The notes under the pieces were generated by a model. It was not told the origin of the DNA and did no database searches. It saw only the letters and a list, made by a program, of their open reading frames with translations. Below are positions 17,390 through 25,671 of a stretch of DNA of 64,000 nt, piece after piece. The DNA is from Alphaproteobacteria bacterium RIFCSPHIGHO2_01_FULL_41_14 (lineage in GTDB: Bacteria; Pseudomonadota; Alphaproteobacteria; UBA7879; UBA5542): assembly GCA_001767855.1 (NCBI GenBank), contig MEMF01000001.1:1-64000 (forward strand), read 5' to 3'. The position numbers were made by a program, and so were the translations under genes. How positions within the stretch are numbered: position 1 is the stretch's first letter; the number at the start of each line of letters is the position of its first letter.

Positions 17390-18019
17390 ATGCAATTTTT
17401 GGATCTTATTTTTTTACTAATAACGCTGGGGGTTGGGTTTGTCCTCTATATGCGTCTTGGGCGCCGCACGGGCACTGAGAATCGATTCTTTTATCCTGCG
17501 TTAGATGAGATGAAAAATGTAACTCCCCAAGCAAAGAAGGGCGAAGTCATTCAATTGATCTCCCCCTCCTTTTCCGGTCTTCAAGAAATTCAAAAACATG
17601 ATCGCAAGTTTTTTGTGGAAGATTTTGTCGAGAAGATAAAAGAGGCATTTGAAAAAATCATTCATGCCTTTGTGGAAGGGGATAAGAAGGTCCTCAGTGT
17701 TTTTCTGAAAGATAAGTTTTATGCTTTGTATGAGAAAGAGATTAATCTATTGACTCAGAAAAAAACAACCACTCATTTGGAATTTTTCCGTCTCATTTCA
17801 GCCGAAGTAAAGGATATTAAAACGAAAGATGGAATGGGACATATCCAGGTTCATTTTGTCTCAGAACAAACGCAAGTTCGTAAAAACAGTACAGGGAAAA
17901 CAATCGCTGGTGATGCAGGGTTTATTGATCGCATTAGCGAATTGTGGACATTCGAACGTCCGTTAAAGTCAAAAGGGCCCTGGATGCTTTCAGGAATCAC
18001 GCCCTATGAGGCTTTCTAG
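17390..18019 (+). CDS. Tim44-domain inner-membrane protein (TimA-like)
   Basis: A 209-residue protein with one N-terminal transmembrane helix (about residues 3-20) and a Tim44-like domain (about 60-205; FVEDFVEKIKEAFEKIIHAF, FKLISAEVKDI-like block, ELWTFERPL). Bacterial relatives of mitochondrial Tim44 are typical of alphaproteobacteria, where the gene usually sits next to mltA, as it does here. The start at ATG 17390 is supported by AAGG 7 bases upstream; the longer frame from 17357 adds 11 unlikely residues. The end overlaps mltA by 14 bases. Role inferred: protein handling at the inner membrane. Confidence 0.88.
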   Translation: MQFLDLIFLLITLGVGFVLYMRLGRRTGTENRFFYPALDEMKNVTPQAKKGEVIQLISPSFSGLQEIQKHDRKFFVEDFVEKIKEAFEKIIHAFVEGDKKVLSVFLKDKFYALYEKEINLLTQKKTTTHLEFFRLISAEVKDIKTKDGMGHIQVHFVSEQTQVRKNSTGKTIAGDAGFIDRISELWTFERPLKSKGPWMLSGITPYEAF

Positions 18020-19190
18020 TCTTTTTTTGGTAGGATGGCTAACGGTTGCCTTTCTTCTAGGGGGATGTGGTTCTTTGAGGCGCGGGTCAGACAGAGTTCC
18101 CGTTTTAAAAGTTGAACCAACAACGTTTTATGCATTGCCAGATTGGCAACAAGATGAAGGACTTTCCCAAGCGTTCGTCGCTTTCAAAAAATCCTGTCCC
18201 GTTTTCTTAAAGAAAAAAGCTTCCACAGAGGTGGGATTGGGCACCACGGCTGATGACTGGCATCCTGTTTGCCAAAAGGCATTAGAGATGACGCGTGTTT
18301 ATTCTCTCTCGGAAATTCGTACGTTTTTTGAAGAGCATTTTACCCCTTATCATGTCACAGATGAGGGGAACCCTGAGGGGCTTTTCACGGGCTATTATGA
18401 AAGCTCTTTGAATGGATCCTTAAAAAAGACAAGAAGATTTTGGTACCCTCTCTATAAGAAACCCCCCGAGCTTGTTCTGTCTCAGGGCACAGAAAAAAAA
18501 TGGGGTGTGCTCAGTTGGGGGCGGGTGGCTCCCTACCATGATCGGGCTGCCATTGATAACGGAGCTCTCGAGGGCAAAGGGCTAGAGCTTCTGTGGGTAG
18601 ACGATCCTGTGGAGGCTTTTTTCCTCCATGTCCAAGGGTCTGGGCGAGTTAATTTACCGAATGGGAGAGTTGTGCGGGTTAACTATGCTGCTTCTAACGG
18701 CCACCCTTTTATCTCCATTGGAAAAGAGCTGATCAAAGATAATATCATGGATGTGAAAGATGTTTCCATGCAGTCTATTCGTGATTGGATGGCGAGGTGT
18801 CCCGAGAAAGCCCGTACACTGATGCACAGAAACCCCTCCTATGTGTTCTTCCGGGAAGTGAAAGGCTTAGCAGAGGATGGCCCCATTGGGTGTATAGGCG
18901 TGCCGGTAACAGAGGGACGCACGATGGCCATCGACCGACGGTGGCTGCCCATGGGGGCGCCTTTGTGGTTTGATGGGTATCATCCAGATAACTATATTCA
19001 AGAGCGGCGCTTGATGATTGCTCAAGATACGGGGGGTGCTATTCGAGGGGCGGTGCGAGGAGATTTTTTCTGGGGATATGGCAAAGAAGCCATGGAAAAA
19101 GCAGGAAAAATGAAGTCAAAGGGGCAGTATTATATTTTCCTTCCCAAAGAAGCGTCCGTAAGTCGACAGTATCTGCTGGAAAAAAGATGA
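18006..19190 (+). CDS. mltA: Membrane-bound lytic murein transglycosylase A
   Basis: Outer-membrane lipoprotein that cleaves peptidoglycan glycan strands to 1,6-anhydromuropeptides. The signal ends in a lipobox, LLGGC (Cys at about residue 21). The MltA domain (YYESSLNGSLKK, VQGSGRVNLPNGRVVRVNYA) is followed by the 3D domain (TMAIDRRWLPMGAPLWF, AQDTGGAIRG) that carries the catalytic aspartate region. The 394-residue length is normal. Start overlaps the Tim44 gene by 14 bases and its stop overlaps the start of a short Smr-like stump. Confidence 0.95.
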   Translation: MRLSSLFLVGWLTVAFLLGGCGSLRRGSDRVPVLKVEPTTFYALPDWQQDEGLSQAFVAFKKSCPVFLKKKASTEVGLGTTADDWHPVCQKALEMTRVYSLSEIRTFFEEHFTPYHVTDEGNPEGLFTGYYESSLNGSLKKTRRFWYPLYKKPPELVLSQGTEKKWGVLSWGRVAPYHDRAAIDNGALEGKGLELLWVDDPVEAFFLHVQGSGRVNLPNGRVVRVNYAASNGHPFISIGKELIKDNIMDVKDVSMQSIRDWMARCPEKARTLMHRNPSYVFFREVKGLAEDGPIGCIGVPVTEGRTMAIDRRWLPMGAPLWFDGYHPDNYIQERRLMIAQDTGGAIRGAVRGDFFWGYGKEAMEKAGKMKSKGQYYIFLPKEASVSRQYLLEKR

Positions 19191-19270
19191 CTCCCGAAGA
19201 TAAAAAGATTTGGGATGAGGTTAGTTCACCCTCTCTTTTCCCTTTCGAATCTGCGCCGGAGGCTTCTTAG
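19187..19270 (+). pseudogene. Truncated N-terminal stump of an Smr-domain protein gene
   Basis: ATG at 19187 overlaps the mltA stop (ATGA) and opens a 27-residue frame starting MTPEDKKIWDEV, then stops at 19268-19270. In alphaproteobacteria mltA is commonly followed by a gene for an Smr/MutS2-domain protein whose N-terminus looks like this (xTPEExxLWxxV). The rest of that gene is absent; a minus-strand accessory gene begins its 3' end at 19267. Best read as a gene cut off when the accessory block was inserted. A 27-residue peptide is the alternative. Confidence 0.45.
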
Positions 19271-19986
19271 GGATCAACAGGGACAGACTCCCTATCTGAC
19301 ACATAGTAAGTATAACGATCCACATATTTCTCTATCAACTGATCGCGTATACGTTGCCTTGCATTTCTTTTCGTGATTGATTCTGTCTCCCCATAGCGGA
19401 GGAAGCACCTTTCACTCGCGGGATCAGCCTCCAATTCCTGACTAACCAATAAAAACATATCTGGGTTTATAGAGACTCCTTCTGATCTTCCAAGGTTTTT
19501 TCTATACTGCCTCCATATTCTAAGGAGTATCCGGTACTTATCTCGACGGTTATTTCCCCTCTTGCGAGACCACTTTTTTCTATTTTCTGCGTTTAATTCA
19601 TCCCCATGTAGGTGTCTAAATGTTTTGTATTTTTTATCTTCCTTGTTTCTCGTCTCCTCTATAAAACTTTTAAAATCTGGGCCTAAATCCTGCAGAAGGA
19701 TGTTTTCTTCTTGTGAGAATATTTTTCTCCTTTTTGCCCACCGATTTTTTTTCCGTTTTTTTGTCACCAACGGTTCTTGATTCTGGGCGTTGTTTTCTAT
19801 TGTGAGAGAAACACATTGTTTTAAAGCAGCCACCTCAGCCAGAAGCTGAAGGTCTCCCATTGAAGATACAGGATGAGTTCTTGGAAGCACCGCAGAAGCC
19901 TCATCGATTCCTTGCATCATGGCAAGCGTTGATAATGGCAGAAAAGTGAAGATACAAAAAGCGACCATACGCTTTAAGATTCTCAT
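19267..19986 (-). CDS. Secreted, highly basic protein of unknown function with NLS-like cluster
   Basis: Not recognised. The start at 19986 (MRILKRMVAF) has GGGAGG a few bases upstream and gives a standard signal peptide (MRILKRMVAFCIFTFLPLST, cleavage near residue 22). The mature part is strongly basic: KKRKKNRWAKRRK (residues 76-88) and RKKWSRKRGNNRRDKYR (136-152). SQEENILLQDLG (91-102) is faintly like the first helix of Myb/SANT repeats, but no full domain can be shown. The combination of export signal and dense basic clusters would fit a nucleic-acid-binding protein or a host-nucleus-targeted effector; this is inference. It is divergent from the exported kinase-like gene, 151 bases away. 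Confidence 0.6.
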   Translation of the reverse strand: MRILKRMVAFCIFTFLPLSTLAMMQGIDEASAVLPRTHPVSSMGDLQLLAEVAALKQCVSLTIENNAQNQEPLVTKKRKKNRWAKRRKIFSQEENILLQDLGPDFKSFIEETRNKEDKKYKTFRHLHGDELNAENRKKWSRKRGNNRRDKYRILLRIWRQYRKNLGRSEGVSINPDMFLLVSQELEADPASERCFLRYGETESITKRNARQRIRDQLIEKYVDRYTYYVSDRESVPVDP

Positions 19987-20067
19987 GGAAACCTCCCGAG
20001 GGATTATTTGCATCTCTGCCATCTTATTTTATTTGAGAACAAGAGGCAAGACACGCAACAATGTCTG

Positions 20068-20096
20068 TTGACAGATCTCATCACACTGAATAAAAA
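20068..20096 (+). promoter_or_regulatory. Probable sigma-70-type promoter of the exported kinase-like gene
   Basis: A perfect -35 box TTGACA (20068-20073), a 17-base spacer and a -10-like TAAAAA (20091-20096), 41 bases before the GTG start at 20138. Confidence 0.5.
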
Positions 20097-20137
20097 TAGA
20101 AAAAACATACTTAAAAACAGAGAGGCAGAGGGCAATA

Positions 20138-21247
20138 GTGTATAAATTCTCCATAAAAATTCTCATCAAACCCTTTTTAAAAGCGGCTTTTTTCACCATT
20201 ATGATAACCAATATTGTAGAAGGAGCCGTACAAATCCCTCCCCCTCCTGTTGCTCGAAAATACGCAACAAGATGGACACAGAAAAGAATTGGGACAACGG
20301 AGTACAGGGCAGCTCAACGTACAGACATGTCAGCCTTTGTTCAAGATACCGGTATAAAGGGAGAACTCACAGTCGATAAACTGAGAGATTGGTTGAAAAG
20401 ATCCCGCTTAATCAATCGTAAGTTTCTTCAAAATCCCAATTGTTTGCGTATTGTGCAGGTTGAAAAAAAAGAAATAAGAGGGATGAGAACAGAAAAACTT
20501 TTTCGTGTAGAGTATAATCCCAGCTGTCCTAATCCTACCCCTTTTAAACTCGCCTTTATTATTAAAGAACTAGATGATTTTAGTGAGGAAACAGAAATTC
20601 CTAATCTTTATGTTTTACAAAAACATCCTGAGCTTAGAGTTCTTGGAAACCTTAGAGATCCTTCCCTCCCTCAAATGACATTTGCAGAGAATTTTTATTC
20701 ATATCAAAGTGGCAAGCGTGGGGAGTTTTCCCTAAAAGATGAAGAAGACTTAAGCTATTTTTCTCTCATCCATGCTGCAAGGGGGGCGAGCCTTTATGAC
20801 CTTTTTGAAAAAAATCCAGAAGGCCCAGTAACCTACGAAGCCTTTAGAAAGCTTGGGCAAGTTCTTGCAAATTTTCATAAAAGATTTATGACTGGCAAAA
20901 ATTGTTTGCTGAAAGGTGGCGATGATATTAACCAATGCTTTACGATCAGTCATGGGGATCTTAATCCTGGAAATATTTTCTATGATAGAAAGTTTATTTA
21001 TTTTATTGATACAGAAACAATGCTCAAATCATTACAACAAAAAACTCCATTTATAAAAGATGCGACACACCTTTATCTATGGCCAATATATACTCGAAAT
21101 TGGGATAAAGAACTCTATGACAAAATCTATGAAGCTTTTTTAAACGGTTATGTAAATCAATTAAGTACTAACCCTCTAATCAAAGATCAAATAATCAAAA
21201 GAATCAAAGAAGAAATACAGAATAAAAAATCGAACTATGAAAGATAA
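20138..21247 (+). CDS. Exported protein with an APH/protein-kinase-like catalytic core
   Basis: A 369-residue protein beginning at a GTG preceded by GAGG. The N-terminus (MYKFSIKILIKPFLKAAFFT, to about residue 30) is a signal peptide or anchor. The body has the marks of a phosphotransferase fold: a lysine strand KLAFIIKEL (Lys143), a hinge-like HAARGASLYDLF (212-223), the catalytic loop SHGDLNPGNIFY (Asp274, Asn279) and the metal-binding Asp291 in YFIDTE. The 50 residues after the signal are basic and unlike known kinases. A kinase-like enzyme sent out of the cytoplasm, where ATP is scarce, suggests it acts in the host or periplasm. Substrate unknown. AT-rich codon use sets it apart from neighbours. 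It may be a small-molecule or a protein/lipid kinase. Confidence 0.7.
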   Translation: MYKFSIKILIKPFLKAAFFTIMITNIVEGAVQIPPPPVARKYATRWTQKRIGTTEYRAAQRTDMSAFVQDTGIKGELTVDKLRDWLKRSRLINRKFLQNPNCLRIVQVEKKEIRGMRTEKLFRVEYNPSCPNPTPFKLAFIIKELDDFSEETEIPNLYVLQKHPELRVLGNLRDPSLPQMTFAENFYSYQSGKRGEFSLKDEEDLSYFSLIHAARGASLYDLFEKNPEGPVTYEAFRKLGQVLANFHKRFMTGKNCLLKGGDDINQCFTISHGDLNPGNIFYDRKFIYFIDTETMLKSLQQKTPFIKDATHLYLWPIYTRNWDKELYDKIYEAFLNGYVNQLSTNPLIKDQIIKRIKEEIQNKKSNYER

Positions 21248-21287
21248 AACTTCAAATACTATAAAATAAACCGCACGACGTCTAAAT

Positions 21288-21479
21288 TCACCGAAAAAGA
21301 CGCAGAGTTTCTTGCAGAACCAAAGATCTTATTTTGGGGAGGAAAAAGATGTCAAGCAGCGGAGCATACTTTTGTTGAGCACTCGTGAGAATTGTGAGAA
21401 GAGTTTTAACAAACTCAGAACTAAAAAGACGACAGTTATATAAAAAGTAGATGTCGGCTGAGCCATTTTTTATGATCAA
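21288..21479 (-). CDS. Possible small ORF coupled to the upstream two-repeat gene
   Basis: A 63-residue frame with a TTG start (21477-21479) overlapping the stop codon of the 534-residue gene. There is no Shine-Dalgarno sequence and no recognisable domain; leucine-rich with several aromatic residues. Apart from this the 228-base gap between the kinase-like gene and its convergent neighbour is empty. Weak call. Confidence 0.2.
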   Translation of the reverse strand: MIIKNGSADIYFLYNCRLFSSEFVKTLLTILTSAQQKYAPLLDIFFLPKIRSLVLQETLRLFR

Positions 21480-23080
21480 ATCATGTCCGCGGGAGGCGGG
21501 AGATCTTCAAATTCTGCAGGAAGGGGTGCCTCTTCCGTTGCAGAACCAGGGATTTTTTTGTGTCTCTTTCGGGGAGGATGAAAGCCCTTGACCACCATAG
21601 CCGTAAAAGAAGGGTTCAAGAGAGGGCAGCTCTCACAAATTGTACTCGTCACCAGACTTTCTGCCTGTGCATCATAACGTTCCCAAATCTTCTGCTTCAT
21701 TGTACTTCTAATTTTTCTAATCTCATCCCCTGATAGGGCTGCCTGTCCTTCCCTTTCTTTTTCTGGATCGGTGAGGGTATGTTTAAACTCTAAGTCTTGA
21801 TTCCTTGCCAGTTCCACAAGTACGGCTTGAAATTTTTTAGCATGCTCAAGGCCCTTCTCTCGATTAATCATTTCTGTAAACGTATTCGTCCATTTCCTAT
21901 AAAAATAAACGGCTTCTTCTATTCTTGCCTTTCTTTGTGAGAATGTTTTTTTATAAATAGATTCATATTTTCTTTTTCTATTTTCCCGATCTAACGTTTC
22001 ACATTCTGGACTTTGGTTAACCTCTGCAACTTGGTGTGCATAAGCCTCTACTCTTTCCTGTTCGATTTGAGTTAGCAATACATTCATTGCAGGAATTTCT
22101 TTTATATCTTTTAGGTTGGCATCCTCAAAGGGATTCTGAAAATAAGTCGTGCCCCTTTTTTTCTGTGGTTTAGAGAAAGAAACAGAGATGGATTCATCTA
22201 AACTTTCCAACGGATCAGAAGCAACAAGGGGGAAGAAGACCGGAAAAGCTTTATTTAATTCAGCTAAGTATTTTTTTTGCATGCTGCTGTTTAAGGATTT
22301 TGAGCGACCTTTTTGATGAGAACTACTCTGACCTTGACTTTCACTATTTTCTAAATCGACCAAGGTCTTTTTTATCTCTGTATCTTGCGTTTGTACAAGT
22401 CCTTCAAGGAATTCTTGGTATTGTGCAGCCCGAGCTGGTTCAGCCTCCTGGGAAATCTTTTCCCTCCCTTCTCTATAAAGAGAAACAGCGGCCTTTATTC
22501 TGCGATTTCTCAGAGACAATGTTCGTTGGAAAAGCCTTTCTAAATCTTTACTATATTTTGGGATAGGAGCCGTTGGATACTGTCTCAAATTTGTGGCTCG
22601 AGTCTCATAATCCTCTACTCTTTCCTGTTCGATTTGAGTTAATAATGCGTTCATTGCAGGAACTTCCTTCAGATCATTTAGGTTGGCATCCTCCTTAAAA
22701 GGGTCTACAAATACAACGCCCCAAGATTTTTGTCTTTTGGCAGGGGGTTCTGCTGCATTTGACGCAATCGGTAAAAACGAGAATAATTCTGCATTAGACG
22801 GTATCGTATCCTCAGGGAGAACTGCCGATGAGGCGGAAGAGGGGGAAGAATGCCCGAAAGAAAAGGGAGATTGTTTGAGCGGGTCCTCTGTGCCATCAAA
22901 AAAGCGGATGGCTTCCTCAAAAACATTTTCTTCAAACACCCATTTCTCTGTCCCCAGGGAAGCGGCAGAAAGTGGTCCAAAAAATACATCCGGATCGTCA
23001 TCAGGCGCGCTCGCCGCTAAAGCGGGTAAAGAAATAGCTAACAAACCTAAAAGCGCTGTTGTATAAAGTCTCTTCATCAT
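21476..23080 (-). CDS. Secreted protein with two long internal repeats, function unknown
   Basis: Not recognised. The 534-residue product has a signal peptide (MMKRLYTTALLGLLAISLPA, cleavage near LAAS) followed by APDDDPDVFF. Two copies of a roughly 155-residue helical unit occupy about residues 118-274 and 308-464, 190 residues apart; they share DANLxDxKExPAMNxLLTQI, EQERVExY and a long Arg/Lys/Glu helix. Each copy is preceded by a short Pro-Lys/Arg motif (PPAKRQKSW, PQKKRGTTY), and a third such motif (PPRKRHKKI) precedes the acidic Pro-rich end. Only two cysteines occur, in CESC (482-485). The pattern fits an exported, repeat-built binding protein. Start: a double ATG, weak ribosome-binding site. 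Confidence 0.6.
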   Translation of the reverse strand: MMKRLYTTALLGLLAISLPALAASAPDDDPDVFFGPLSAASLGTEKWVFEENVFEEAIRFFDGTEDPLKQSPFSFGHSSPSSASSAVLPEDTIPSNAELFSFLPIASNAAEPPAKRQKSWGVVFVDPFKEDANLNDLKEVPAMNALLTQIEQERVEDYETRATNLRQYPTAPIPKYSKDLERLFQRTLSLRNRRIKAAVSLYREGREKISQEAEPARAAQYQEFLEGLVQTQDTEIKKTLVDLENSESQGQSSSHQKGRSKSLNSSMQKKYLAELNKAFPVFFPLVASDPLESLDESISVSFSKPQKKRGTTYFQNPFEDANLKDIKEIPAMNVLLTQIEQERVEAYAHQVAEVNQSPECETLDRENRKRKYESIYKKTFSQRKARIEEAVYFYRKWTNTFTEMINREKGLEHAKKFQAVLVELARNQDLEFKHTLTDPEKEREGQAALSGDEIRKIRSTMKQKIWERYDAQAESLVTSTICESCPLLNPSFTAMVVKGFHPPRKRHKKIPGSATEEAPLPAEFEDLPPPADMI

Positions 23081-23239
23081 TAATCTTCATCGAATTATAA
23101 AGTATCGCTTTTATATCAATTCGCGCTAAAAGGCAATAAGACTTTGATTTTTTTGTTGAATTCTCGTGAATTATTGTTCAAACACAGCATAAAGGGGCAC
23201 AGAAGGTTTCCTTCGGGTGGTATTGGCTGGCTTTTTCTC

Positions 23240-23269
23240 TTGATTCAATTTTTGTTTATCTCTTATAAC
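23240..23269 (+). promoter_or_regulatory. Probable promoter of the secreted serine protease gene
   Basis: TTGATT (23240-23245), an 18-base spacer and TATAAC (23264-23269, five of six consensus bases), about 29 bases before the chosen start. Confidence 0.5.
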
Positions 23270-23297
23270 AAAATAAAAATAATGATTGGAGAGAGAC

Positions 23298-24197
23298 ATG
23301 ATGCTGAAAAGAATGGGATTTTTCCTTATTTCTATGATGATAGAAACGGCGTGTGCCGGTTGGTATGGCTCCGTTCAGGGAATCGAAGAGGGCATAAAAC
23401 AGGCACGAGAAGATGTTCATGGGGGTGCTATCCGCATAAGCGGGATTGTGGAGGGCTCTGCGGTTATTGTTAATCCAGAATGGGTTGTAACGGCTGCCCA
23501 TGCCTTTCAGTTGGAACGGGGGCCCCACGGCTTAGATAGTTTCTCTTTTTCTGATGCCACAGATAAACGCTATTCTATCGAAAAGTACCACCTTTTCCTT
23601 GACCAAGATCTGGCTTTCTTAAAAACAGCGGAATCTCTCCCCAAGACATATGTAGCTCAGCTTATGGCGCCTGATGAACATCAGAATTTGATCGCCCAGT
23701 GGAAACACCCCCACAACCAGCCTCGTGCCAACAAGGGTTATCCAGCCTTCTTTTTTGGATATGGGCATAAGGGGCTATGGGAAACGGTGATAGAGAGAAA
23801 CAAAGCGTATGTTAGGAATTTGCAGTTTAGCCATTTTGGGGTGCTGGACCCCAAACCAGACCTCAGAGCCTATGGCATAAAAGCAAAAGGCACCTGCCGT
23901 CTTTCCCAATATTTTCCCCAAACTGAGTCTGGAGCCAGCTTCTTTTCTTGGTTTGAAAAAGAGGAGGAACAAAAAGATCTCTTAATTTCTTCTGGATTGC
24001 CGGGTGATTCGGGAGGAGGCTTGTTTGTTGAGCAAGAAGGGGGAGCTCGTTTAGTGGCCGTTGCGTCTCAGGTTTTTGTTGATTCAAAATGGGATGAGGG
24101 AAAACAGTGGGTGGGGACAAGTTTCTCAGCTTTCTATTCCCCCCAGCAGGAGAAGGAAACAGAAAGTTTTCTTGAGACGGTGTTGAGAGTTAGTTAA
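23298..24197 (+). CDS. Secreted trypsin-like (S1 family) serine protease
   Basis: A 299-residue protein with an N-terminal signal (MMLKRMGFFLISMMIETACA). The complete catalytic triad of chymotrypsin-fold proteases is visible: His68 in VVTAAHAF, Asp104 in DQDLAFLK and Ser238 in LPGDSGGG. The GDSGG serine motif with the preceding Pro is textbook S1. No PDZ or other domain follows, so this is not a DegP/HtrA type. A cysteine at position 19 (TACAG) is near the cleavage site but the context is a poor lipobox. Start: ATG 23298 after GGAGAG; TTG 23286 is an alternative. Its stop overlaps the stop of the convergent 485-residue gene by 4 bases. Likely acts in the periplasm or outside the cell. Confidence 0.85.
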   Translation: MMLKRMGFFLISMMIETACAGWYGSVQGIEEGIKQAREDVHGGAIRISGIVEGSAVIVNPEWVVTAAHAFQLERGPHGLDSFSFSDATDKRYSIEKYHLFLDQDLAFLKTAESLPKTYVAQLMAPDEHQNLIAQWKHPHNQPRANKGYPAFFFGYGHKGLWETVIERNKAYVRNLQFSHFGVLDPKPDLRAYGIKAKGTCRLSQYFPQTESGASFFSWFEKEEEQKDLLISSGLPGDSGGGLFVEQEGGARLVAVASQVFVDSKWDEGKQWVGTSFSAFYSPQQEKETESFLETVLRVS

Positions 24198-25651
24198 ATA
24201 CGGGGTACAAAACCTGCTGCTATGCCGGCTCTCGCTCGGGCGAAGTTGGCTCTACGCTCTGCCGCACCTCTTCTTAATTCTTCCTCTCGTGCGGCTCTCT
24301 CGTCCCCACCACGGGCGGCTGCTTCTTCAGGAGCATCATCGGCAGCAGCAGCTGCTGCTACAGGACTCCGACGATATCCAGTGAGCTTGTCAACAAGGAG
24401 TATCAGCTGAATTAACTCTTCGGAGGTAGGACTTTTAAAATCCAGCGTATTAAAGAGAACCTCTGCGGCATTTCTAGAAGCAAATTCTTTTAAGGAGGCT
24501 ACATTAGATTGGAAACACAAATCTAACAGAAATATTTGTAAGACCCTATCTTTGCGGGGAGTAAGTCCTTTAATCATGTTTTCAAAGGTATTGGCTTCAC
24601 GTGCCCCTCCTCTCATGTTCATTGTTCTGTTCATGGCGGAAAGTAAATTATTAATGCTTCCCTCTCGACGCGCAGTATTTAGAAGTTGTATAATAACTTG
24701 CTTTAAAATCTTGGAATGGGCTGCGGGGTCTCTAGAGAGAATATCCTCATTTTCTCTTATGTTTCTGTCGGCAGGATATATTACACGCGCAGTTGGAGGA
24801 GTTTGTATCAGTTTCCGGGAGACTTCTTTGACACCATTTACCCATATCCCTATAATTTTACTCATAACCGTGTCTGGTATGCTGCCGCTTATTCTAACCC
24901 GGCTATCAAAGGCAAATACTTGCCGTAGAATGCCATTGAAATCATTCAAACGCCTGAAGAGAGCAGGAATCTTTAAACCAGCAGTAGCGCCAGGTAAGAG
25001 GGCAGCGTTCATCCGATCGGCAACATAAATAACAAGTTCATCAAAAGCCATCTGATTTAAAAACTGAGCTTTAGGATCTGGTATGGAGAGATTAAGAGTG
25101 AACAAACGTGTTAACCTTGCTGTATCTGTAATGGGAGCACGGCTCCTTATATAGGCTAAACATTCTTTGAAAAAGTCAGATGAAATTCGGTTCTGATAAT
25201 TAAAAAATTCTACGCTCGTTTTGGGGTATGTATTGGTTTCTTGAAAAAACAAGACACCTGTCTCTGTATCGTAAGGCTTATTACCCGTTATCCCTACGTC
25301 TAAAAGATGTTGTTTGATGATCGCTACCAGAGGGTCATAAACTGAGCCATATCCCATTATTCTCGGGTTAAAGGTCATTCCAGCATGATGTCCACCCATT
25401 GTACCTCCACCCGTTGCCCCTATGCTCCCACCACCCAATGGGGGCAGATATCCGCGATCTACATACCATTGTCGGTTGTTTTCTTGTTTTCTGTGTTTAG
25501 CCTCTATATACCAACTGTAATGTGTAGGATCATCTTTGTTTAACCCTTGAATCTTATCCATTTTTAGTCTGTCAGTTGGCTTGGTTGTTGTGTGCCCTGC
25601 AAAGCCATAGACAAGAACGATAAAAGAAATAAAAATAAGCTTTGTAATCAT
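24194..25651 (-). CDS. Secreted protein of unknown function with Gly/His-rich N-region and Ala/Arg-rich tail
   Basis: Not recognised. The start ATG (25651) follows GGAGGAATAA, a good ribosome-binding site. Signal peptide MITKLIFISFIVLVYGFAG, then a short Gly/His-rich stretch (PLGGGSIGATGGG, HHAG, about residues 71-92), a long helical region with NTARREGSINNLL and similar segments (about 120-425), and an Ala/Arg/Glu tail (about 430-485; AAARGGDERAAREEELRRGA) that should form a charged helix. There are only two cysteines and no catalytic motif is evident. It lies downstream of the outer-membrane protein gene on the same strand (20 bases), so the two may be co-transcribed. Confidence 0.6.
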   Translation of the reverse strand: MITKLIFISFIVLVYGFAGHTTTKPTDRLKMDKIQGLNKDDPTHYSWYIEAKHRKQENNRQWYVDRGYLPPLGGGSIGATGGGTMGGHHAGMTFNPRIMGYGSVYDPLVAIIKQHLLDVGITGNKPYDTETGVLFFQETNTYPKTSVEFFNYQNRISSDFFKECLAYIRSRAPITDTARLTRLFTLNLSIPDPKAQFLNQMAFDELVIYVADRMNAALLPGATAGLKIPALFRRLNDFNGILRQVFAFDSRVRISGSIPDTVMSKIIGIWVNGVKEVSRKLIQTPPTARVIYPADRNIRENEDILSRDPAAHSKILKQVIIQLLNTARREGSINNLLSAMNRTMNMRGGAREANTFENMIKGLTPRKDRVLQIFLLDLCFQSNVASLKEFASRNAAEVLFNTLDFKSPTSEELIQLILLVDKLTGYRRSPVAAAAAADDAPEEAAARGGDERAAREEELRRGAAERRANFARARAGIAAGFVPRI

Positions 25652-25671
25652 GGTTTATTCCTCCGATTAAT

